This document shows, piece after piece, positions 56,071 to 64,000 of a stretch of 64,000 bases of DNA; the first letter of the stretch is position 1, and each line of letters begins with the position of its first letter. The translations under genes were made by a program, and so were the position numbers. The stretch is from Gigaspora rosea (lineage: Eukaryota; Glomeromycota; Glomeromycetes; Diversisporales; Gigasporaceae), in assembly GCA_003550325.1 (NCBI GenBank), contig QKWP01000039.1, positions 56,281-120,280 on the forward strand, in the 5' to 3' direction. The notes below the pieces were generated by a model. The model did not search any database and was not told the DNA's origin. It saw only the letters and a list, made by a program, of their open reading frames with translations.

Positions 56071-56086
56071 CATAAAGTTGATTCTA
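56071..56086. repeat. LINE target-site duplication, right copy
   Basis: CATAAAGTTGATTCTA, identical to 46767-46782. On the minus strand it spans an intron end (TAG) and the first 13 nt of an exon. Confidence 0.95.
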
Positions 56087-57000
56087 AAATATTTAAATTT
56101 AATATTATTAATATTTTTTTCTAATATATGCTGTAAACATTTTAGCTTTACCTGATTTTCAATATTTGACAACTTATTCTAAATTAAGCAAAAAATATAT
56201 ACAAATTTACATAGCATAAGAATTTGTCATATGTAATAAAAAAAATTACTGAATTTTTTTATTTGATTATTGTTCAAAACACTTGCTACACTTAATGGTC
56301 CAATAGTAGGTTGAATCCAATTTGTGCCAAAATTAAATTTCCTCTTTGTCACATATACAATTTTTTCATAAGCTTTTAATAATTATTATTAATAATTTGT
56401 GTAATTAAATATTTACCATAATCATTATTAATAATTTGTGCAATTAAATATTTACCAAAACATCACTAAAGATCAGCAATAAATTTTTTGACAAATCAGA
56501 AGAAACTTGTATAATTATATAATCTTTTAATTTGTGATATATATGTCTTCGACTAGTAAGTTGAATAAGATTTATATATAGATAACCTGTAGAAATCAAA
56601 AGTTGTTCTGGGATTGTTAATTCTTGAAGACATAATAGTACCAGTCTGATTCATATATTAGTTAATAAGAGTACAGGGTTTTATTTATATCTAATAGTTG
56701 TTTACAGCCATGGCATATTTGGAGGTCAAATGAAACTTTTTTATTATTCAAATTTCAATTACAACCCATTTCTATCCATTATAACTTTATATTCACTATT
56801 GTCGATATATAGAGTTCATATGTGAAGTCAATTTCATAAAATGATTTTTCAAATTCCTTTAAATTTTGAGTAATATGATAGTAAATTTATTTCTTTCACA
56901 TTATTGATAGTTAAATATTCTTGAGAAAATAAACTAGAACAAATGCATAGCATAACTTTCATAACTTATTACAACTGATATTTTCTTAAAATTCTACTAA
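56087..57000 (-). pseudogene. Upstream exons of the LINE-interrupted gene
   Basis: A 27-nt exon (56152-56178, NKLSNIENQ) has AATTTAG before and GTAAAG after it. Further upstream come FNFGTNWIQPTIGPLSVASV (about 56270-56370), LTIPEQLLISTGYLYINLIQ (about 56500-56620) and DLQICHGCKQLLDIN with a CxxC pair (about 56690-56735). The middle segment recalls N-terminal regions of Helitron/Pif1-type proteins, but I cannot confirm this. It may be one gene or neighbouring TE relics. Confidence 0.4.
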
Positions 57001-57300
57001 TATGCTATTTGCAATTATTTTATTAATTGGTTGTAGCCAATTTGTATATCATTTTTTTAATAAGTTATAATTATTATCTAGTTCTAAAATGCATAGCAGA
57101 ATATTGGCTTCTTTTACAATAATATCTTCTTGATACAAGCTTTTCATCTTTTGGTACAATTATTTTTCAAATACTGTTCTTGTTCATTTCATTGATAGTT
57201 TAATTGTGCTCTTTAAGCAGCCTGTTTTTACATAATTCTGTTTTATAGTTATTGGAAATCATTCTAAATAAAATAAAATATTAGATAACTAATACTTATA

Positions 57301-57398
57301 CTCCTAATAGGTTAAACCACAGATCAGAATGTACTTAAAGTTATTAAATAAGTTAAAACCCATTTATTAAATTCTAACATTATTTAACCTGTTAGGAG
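57301..57398. repeat. 98-bp inverted repeat
   Basis: CTCCTAATAGGTTAAA at the left faces TTTAACCTGTTAGGAG at the right, 16-bp arms with one mismatch. Could be a small hairpin or MITE. Confidence 0.4.
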
Positions 57399-57429
57399 AT
57401 AACTTAAAAACAACAAATCAAGCTCATGT

Positions 57430-57893
57430 TATATTTAGTATACTGGTTTATCAATATTTTCAGAATAAGTTTGTTGTTGTAATTTATTTTCTGGAATTGT
57501 ATAATAGGCTCAATAATTGTAACATTTGATCCATTTATATTCTGTTGCAACTTTTGTACTACTAGTATAGAAAGCTTTATTAATTAGCATAAAATAATGA
57601 TCTCAATATAATGTATATATAGTATATAGTAGCTCATATTTATTGGTTTCAATGAATTTTACAAATTGTGACTCTCTTGCCAAGTGCTGTTCAATTATGC
57701 TTACAACTTTTATTAGCAAGATTATCCTATTTAGTGATTTTTTAATGATCATATTATATGCCTCAACTCTTTGTATTGATTGTATACAACAAATGTGTAA
57801 AGGCAAAAACCCATACTTCTCTATATGAATAAAACTGATGCCTTGATAAGATTCTGTCTCAGGATATAAATCCAAGACCCACTGCCATTTTTG
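57430..57893 (-). pseudogene. MULE-like transposase C-terminal remnant
   Basis: The open frame 57603-57893 reads WQWVLDLYPETESY, GFLPLHICCIQSIQRVEAYN and MIIKKSLNRIILLIKVV. The pattern of Gly/Ile-Gln-Ser-x-x-Arg-Val-Glu-x-x-Asn followed by Lys-rich helices is typical of MULE/FAR1-type transposases. A later frame (KLQQNINGSNVTIIEPII, about 57430-57540) may continue it. The catalytic N-terminal part is not present in the window. Confidence 0.45.
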
Positions 57894-58186
57894 CTTAAAA
57901 ATAACTTTAATAGAACTATTTCATGCTTAACAAAACTTAAAAAGAAATCTTTAATTTTTCACTACCAAATTTTGAAAGAAAAATCTTTTCAAGATTTTTT
58001 CATATGTGAAAAAGCAAAAATGATGTTTTGTGCTACTCTATATGTTTTCAATTGCTTTAGTAATTGATGAATCTGCATAAAGTATTTTAGGTGCCAATCC
58101 TTTACAAAATGTTTTAAATGTTTTAATAAAAATTTTTAGTTTAAAAAATTTAATTTTATTATAAATTATTATAAAATATTAAAACA
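57894..58186. other. Intergenic, AT-rich
   Basis: No gene or repeat recognised. Confidence 0.4.
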
Positions 58187-59390
58187 TATAAGCAGATTTA
58201 GGTAATTTATAAGTAGTTCATATTTTTTTAAAAATTTAAAGCTAAATAATTTTTGATCTACTAGTCCATTTTAAATGATTTTATTACCAAAATGTTCATT
58301 TCTTTAAGACAATTTCAACAAGCCCAAAATCATTAAAATCCAATTATAGGATCGCAAGTTAATGCATTGTCAAATAGTAATACATCTAAAAAGTAAAGTT
58401 GATAGATTAGACATAGGTTTAACCAGGACCCCAAATAATTTATGTGAGGTCATATTTGAAAAATTGCTAATAGAGACCCATTTTTTAAAAAAGGCTATAT
58501 TTGAAAAATAGGTATTGGAGAAAAAGGTTATATTTGAAAACAGCTAAATGGCAAAAAAGATATATTTAAAAGAATGCTAATGGGATAATTTTCATAAATC
58601 TTATATTTAAAATGTGCTAATAAAAAATCCAGGCCATAATAAATACAAAAATTGAAAAAAAATACAAAATCGGAAAAATGCTCTAAACCCTTAATCCAGT
58701 TGCTATAGGTGAAGTCTTGTATAAAGTAAACATTACTAACTATAAATATTGTTGCAGGTTTGTTCGGCGGTTGTTGGTTCAAAGAATCGTCAGGCAAAAA
58801 CTGAATAGTAAGTTACTAATATATTTATGCTCTATGCCAGATTATGGATTATATAGGCTTAAAATTTTTAGAATTTTTTATTAGAGAATATTATTTCGTT
58901 TTTTTTCTTTTTTTTTTTTTTTTTAGAGAAGTAATTATGTTTTTTTTTCTTGTTTTTTAGAGAATGTAATTCTGTTTTTTTTTTAAAGAACATAATTATA
59001 TATTTTTTTTTAGAGACATTATATTTCAAAAAAAGTTAAAGATAGGTAAAAGTTTGATCTAATGTAAAAAATATAGCTTATATATACCAAAACAAAAGTG
59101 CTAACCAAAAAATTTTTTACTATGATGCTCAAATATAACCTCATATAGATTATTCAGGTCCTGTTTAACCTATCAACCCTACCTTCTAGATGCATCACTA
59201 TTTGATATTGCGTTATCTCACAATTCTGTAATTGGATTTTAATAATTTGGGCTTGTTGGAATTGTCTTAAAGAGACAAACATTTTGGTAATAAAATCATT
59301 TAAAATGGACTAGTAGATCAAAAATTATTTAGCTTCAAAGTTTTAAAAAAAATAAGTACTACTTATAAATTATCTAAATCTGCCTATATA
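58187..59390. mobile_element. 1.2-kb element with ~240-bp terminal inverted repeats
   Basis: The left end TATAAGCAGATTTAGGTAAT is mirrored by the right end (reverse complement TATATAGGCAGATTTAGATA). The arms share TTTTTGATCTACTAGTCCAT and CCAAAATGTTCATTTCTTTA. About 700 bp of AT-rich, non-coding interior include T runs. The arms belong to the same family as the palindrome at 60498-60956 and the pieces at 27720-28012. Confidence 0.75.
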
Positions 59391-59440
59391 AATATTTTAC
59401 AAAAAAAAATTAATTCATATTAAATATTTATATTAAAAAT

Positions 59441-59649
59441 AATTTAATTAAAATTTGATATTAATAATTTTAAATTTTATGATAAGTAAAATTTTGTATT
59501 AGAATTTAATAATTTTTATTTTTAGATTTTTTTTTTGATAATGTTAATTTAATTAAAATTTGATATTAATAATTTTAAATTTTATGATAAGTAAAATTTT
59601 GTATTAGAATTTAATAATTTTTATTTTTAGATTTTTTTTTGATAATGTT
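59441..59649. repeat. 105-bp perfect tandem duplication
   Basis: AATTTAATTAAAATTTGATA starts at 59441 and again at 59546; the two copies match throughout apart from one T in a homopolymer. Recent local duplication or assembly artefact. Confidence 0.85.
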
Positions 59650-59744
59650 TATTAAACTAACTATATGTTCCATTTAACAAAAAGATTATTTTTAGATCAT
59701 TTTAGAGTTAATAAATAATAATAAAGAGTTTGCTATTTATCACT

Positions 59745-59763
59745 ACCGGTGATTATCACCGGT
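59745..59763. repeat. 19-bp perfect palindrome ACCGGTGATTATCACCGGT
   Basis: Arms of nine bases pair around a single T. CACACCGGTGATGGTAAC at about 60053 is related, so a 320-bp element ending in these motifs is possible. Confidence 0.4.
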
Positions 59764-60497
59764 AATCAATTTGCCAATTAAAATTCAGGATCAGGTGTAA
59801 CATGTAAATCAATTTTTGTGTAACAAAAACAAAGAATTTTTAAAAAATTGCTAAAATTGCTTCTAACCTAAAATTTTGGCTATGAAACTACTTTTTTTAT
59901 ACAAAAAAAAAAGTCCTTGCTAAATTTTACTATATACAAAGCCTCTGTCCTAATCTTTAACCTTTACTCTTACCCTTACCCTAATATTAAAGAGGTTTGT
60001 TTTGATTTAATACAAACTGTTTGTTTGTTTATTTGGTTTTATGCATTGTAGATCACACCGGTGATGGTAACTACAGGTAATATGTAGTAATATTTTAATA
60101 ATAAATATAAATTTTATTAAAAAAATATTTACTTCTAAAATTATAAATAGATTAAATAAATATAGAGACAATTTTTTTTATCACTAGTGTGATGCATCAC
60201 TACTACCTGATCGACCAATTATTTTGTTGTTTTGATTTACATTAATTAAAACAAAACAAATAGCAGCAAGGTTAGGGTTAGGTGATTATAGAGGATGAAG
60301 TCTGTATTAAAATAGAATTTTGATAAATTTAGCAGGTTGTGATATCACAGGTTAATATTTAAAAAAATTAAAATGATTATTAGTTAAGGTTAGGGTCTGA
60401 ACTAGTATTAATATTAGATTAGAGAGTGTATATATATACAAATTAAGCACTAAAAGCTTTTAATTAGCAAGTTATTTAAAAGGTTTGATTTCTTAGT
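59764..60497. other. Intergenic with short repeats
   Basis: No gene. Contains the related CACCGGTGATG motif near 60056 and AT-rich DNA. Confidence 0.35.
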
Positions 60498-60956
60498 CAT
60501 ATGCTCCAATTTTTGGAATTTATACGTAGATCTTATTTTTTAAAACTTTAAAAGTTAAATAATTTTTGATCTACTGGCCCGTTTTAAATGATTTTACTAC
60601 CAAAATGTTCGTCTCTTTGAGACGATTCCAACGAGCCCAAAATCATTAAAATCCAATCACAGGAACACGAGAAAATGCGCTGTCAAATAGGTAACACACC
60701 TCTAGAGTTGTACAATTGGTTAGACCTATGTCTAACCAATTGTACAACCCTAGAGGTGCGTTACCTATTTGACAGCGCATTTTCTCGTGTTCCTGTGATT
60801 GGATTTTAATGATTTTGGGCTCGTTGGAATCGTCTCAAAGAGACGAACATTTTGGTAGTAAAATCATTTAAAACGGGCCAGTAGATCAAAAATTATTTAA
60901 CTTTAAAGTTTTAAAAAATAAGATCTATGTATAAATTCCAAAAATCGGAACATATG
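60498..60956. mobile_element. 459-bp near-perfect palindrome with 4-nt loop
   Basis: CATATGCTCC at 60498 faces GGAACATATG ending at 60956, and almost every base between pairs up to GTTAGAC-CTAT-GTCTAAC at 60720-60737. The two arms show only a handful of differences. They carry the family core GATCTACTGGCCCGTTTTAA and CCAAAATGTTCGTCTCTTTG, so this is a fold-back member with no interior. Confidence 0.85.
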
Positions 60957-62374
60957 TTATTTTTTCTAATTTTTCATTCATTTTGTTACACAAGATCCTG
61001 TGATCAAATTGGCCAACCATATTATCTTGTAATATAACAACCTGTGATATTTAACAAACTTCTTAAATTAAATTCTAATATTTTTTATTTGAATTCTATA
61101 GATTTATAGAATTTTAAAAAAAAAGTTCATCAAATTTGGCAAAGTAGTTGCAGGGATATTTTTACTCAAAGTTTAAAGAAAATTTTGTATAGTTTGTTTT
61201 AATAGGCAGTTTGATTTTTTTAATCTTTGAGAAAGATAGCTAGACAAAATTTATTGATCTTTGCTTTTTATTTAATTCTATAAATCTATAGAATTTAAAA
61301 AAAGTTTGTAAATCTGACCTGTAGTTACTAAGATATCCTTGCTCAAAGTTTAAAAAAAGTTAAACTTGCAAAAAGGTATAAATAATAAATTTGGAAGTGA
61401 AAAAAATAGGACTTTAATTTTATTATAGTTGATATATTAAATTTTATAAAGTACATACCTTCTTCATTATTTACTTTTTTTCTTAGACTATCACTTTTTT
61501 TTTGTAGACCACTTTGCTAATAAATATATAAAATTTTTTATTAAAATAATTATCCAATAGTTTTTTTTAGTAAATCTTAGTATTTCACTAAATTGATTTT
61601 AATGATTTAACTGAAATTATTGCTCTTTTAAATTTACTGTAACTATTAGATAATCAATAATTATATGGAAATCTTCAAAATTTCTAAATTTTAGAATTTT
61701 TTACAAATAAATCTAAATTTCTTGCTAACAAAGAAAAATTCCCAAATTTTCTCTTTTATTTTTTAGCATTTTATCAAGCAATATACAAAAGCTAGTTGTT
61801 TGTGTAGCTAAGTAATATGAAGAATTTCCGACTTTTTTTTTGAATAAATATTGAAATTGTAACTAAATTTGCTTTTTATCAGTAATATTTATAGGATCAA
61901 AAATAAGTTTATAGTTTATTCGATGGATTATTATTTATTTTTTTAAAGTATTTAACGTTAGAATTTTGATTATTTTAATAAATTTATCAAAAGCTTGCTG
62001 CAACAAAATATAGCGTTTGTCTCGATATATGTATATTTTTATTCGTATTGAGGCAACTTGATTTTATATTCAAAGAAAGTATATTACTGTATAAGCATGA
62101 AATAAGCTTGTGTATAATAAAAAATCCATGCACATCCCACAAGTTATACTGTAAATATATTGACAAATCGAAGACAAAATTACGTTTATATAAATTCTAA
62201 ATAGAATCGTATAATGGTAAAATTAACAATTAAATGTTAATTGATTTTCATCACATGAAAAGCATAGAATAATTTGTCGATCACCACATGATCGACACTC
62301 CTGTTCGACAATTTTTTTTTATTTCCCACGGTTCTATTATTTATAGCTTTAAAAAAATTCTTTTGCACTGATTC
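60957..62374. other. Intergenic, with one ~95-bp direct repeat
   Basis: GAATTCTATAGATTTATAGA (61090) and AATTCTATAAATCTATAGAA (61262) begin two related segments that both continue to CTCAAAGTTTAAA. Otherwise AT-rich with no gene. TATTTATAG at about 62338 lies 35 bp before the F-box start and may be its TATA box. Confidence 0.5.
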
Positions 62375-63892
62375 ATGGTTTCAAAAACATTTATAGGTGA
62401 TATACCCGAAATAGTGGAGAATATTCTTAATAATCTAAATAATGAAATATATTCTTTATATTCATGCACACTTATGAGCAGACATTGGTGTAAAATGTCA
62501 ATTCCCATTCTTTGGCCAGACCCATTTTCATTCCTTCATTCATTTCTAGATACTTTTCATCTCTTGGTGAAGACGAAAAATTCAGTTTAATAACACTTGG
62601 GATTAATGTACAGTAGAATTTTCCAAAACATTATTTGAATATGCAAGATTTCTGAAGGTTTTGATCTATCTCGTTTAGCATTTCAAGTTGGAAAATGGAT
62701 CAATCTCGAGCTAGTTAATTCGATGAATCACATTAATTATATAATTAATTTATTATTCAAATTATTCATTGAAAGTGGGAGTCACTTTGCATAAATTGGG
62801 TTTATGTTTTTCAAGTTCTATTGAACTTAAACCGGAGATTTTATATACATTAAGACAGAATGAGCAATTTTTCTAACGAATTCAACATCTATCTTTGGGA
62901 AAATATCAGACAACAACGTTGAAAGTGTTATTACATTGTTAAAGGCCGTGGCTAAATATGCAACAAAAATTATGACTTTGAAAATTGACGATTTTAATTC
63001 TGAATATATGAAAATTGACGATTTTAATTCTGAATATAAGCCACGAATATTTAATGCTCTTATATAAGTTATTAAATCACAAGAACAACTTAGGCTGTTT
63101 TACTTATCTGGATTTGATACTCCTACAGAATTCTACGGCATCATTTCAGCTTTAGACTATCATAAAAATTCATTACAAGAAAGTTATAATGGCAGATTGT
63201 GGTTATAGCGAAGAGATCGAAGTACTTATAAATTGTACAAATTTAAAGACGCTTCGTATTAAGTATTGCGACTATATGATACCAATGAAAATATTAGATA
63301 ACAATAAAATTAGCACATTTGATATGGTTGAGTGCCAGATTGATGCGCAAGAAGTAGCATTAATTTTAGAAAAGTCTGGCGGATTGTTACAACGATTAAA
63401 ATTCGAATCAGAAGATGAAGAATTTCAGAAAGAGCCGTTATTAATTAAGTCCTTCTGTCCAATTATTACATACCTCAGTATTCAGTGGTTTGGATTTTCC
63501 ACACAACTCGTAGAGCTTATTGGTAGTTTAAAAAACCTTCAATTTCTCTCGTTATGGTGCGATGTCGTTAATATGCCGAAAGAAGAACTGAATATACGAA
63601 TTATGCAGTTTTCAGAATATATAGCCGTTAACATTGCAATATTTTGACTTAGAGGATATTTGGCTAGAACCATATATAGATGTTTTGTTAAAGCATTGTA
63701 ATGCACCTTTAAAAAAATTAATTTATCGACTTAACAAGAAAATTTCCAAAGCACTATCAAGTTCTACAAACGAAACAAAACTTTGAATTATGTGGGTGTA
63801 GATAGATATTTAGATTTGGATTATGATACTAGAAAGAAAATGGAAGCATAGGTTATGTTGAATTAGTACCATATGAACATATACGTTGTTAA
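62375..63892 (+). pseudogene. F-box/LRR family pseudogene
   Basis: It begins MVSKTFIGDIPEIVENILNN with SRHWCKMSIPILWPDPFSF, then loses frame at 62535. Later pieces are LFIESG-like (62760), a 27-bp tandem duplication near 62975-63035 (AAAATTGACGATTTTAATTC twice), and 63189-63647 with ALILEKSGGLLQRLKFESED and FSTQLVELIGSLKNLQFLSL. The C-terminus (WLEPYIDVLLKHCNAPLKKL) follows in another frame to about 63892. At least five breaks. Confidence 0.88.
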
Positions 63893-64000
63893 TTTGTAAT
63901 TTCTATAAATGTCTATTATCTGCAGATTTTGTGTAAAATCTAAATATAATAAATTTAAATCAGACCAAAATCTCAAATGCGGCCAAAACATTAGCAATCA
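63893..64000. other. 3' flank of F-box pseudogene
   Basis: It resembles the 3' flanks of the other family members (TAAAATCTAAATATAATAAA); no other feature. Confidence 0.4.

Overview
The window looks like nuclear DNA of an AT-rich filamentous fungus, most likely an arbuscular mycorrhizal fungus of the Rhizophagus type (Glomeromycotina). This rests on the multi-copy F-box-like/leucine-rich gene family, long AT-rich intergenic DNA, short introns with GTAAG-type donors, and the mix of Ty3/gypsy, LINE, MULE-like and fold-back elements. The species is an inference; no rRNA, tRNA or housekeeping gene was found to fix it.

Layout. 1-10.6 kb: a decayed Ty3/gypsy LTR retrotransposon (about 1198-10177) inserted in an array of short hairpin units with poly(A) tails. 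10.7-14.9 kb: two broken F-box/LRR genes and a coiled-coil gene remnant, all on the minus strand. 15-21.5 kb: intergenic DNA with small TIR elements, a GC-rich Cys-repeat locus (16.2-16.8 kb) and another F-box pseudogene (17.5-18.9 kb). 21.6-27.3 kb: a 5.7 kb terminal-inverted-repeat element with subterminal repeat arrays and one degenerate passenger gene. 27.7-32.5 kb: fold-back elements, including a 1,040-bp palindrome nested cleanly inside another. 33.1-35.4 kb: a nearly full F-box gene and a fragment on the plus strand. 35.4-41 kb: a second copy of the 10.6-15.3 kb block, interrupted by a 733-bp N gap and a 502-bp TIR insertion, and carrying the only fully open F-box gene (507 codons). 42.9-46.75 kb: a near copy of the preceding 3.8 kb. 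46.8-56.1 kb: a LINE on the minus strand with a poly(A) tail and perfect 16-bp target-site duplications, inserted into an exon of an intron-containing gene. 56.1-57.9 kb: more exons of that gene and a MULE-like transposase remnant. 58-61 kb: a family of long palindromic elements. 62.4-63.9 kb: a last F-box pseudogene.

How it fits together. The host content is essentially one F-box/LRR family, duplicated locally and mostly broken, whose members share an upstream promoter module. Everything else is transposons at different stages of decay. Stops in the Ty3 element fall mostly where CGA would be expected, and LTR differences are largely CpG transitions, which suggests loss through cytosine methylation; the LINE is much fresher.

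Assembly caution. Single-N positions at 42946 and 53663 are each flanked by direct duplications (about 3.8 kb and 1.6 kb). They look like overlapping contig ends that were scaffolded without being merged, so the copy number of one F-box gene and the LINE length are probably overstated here.
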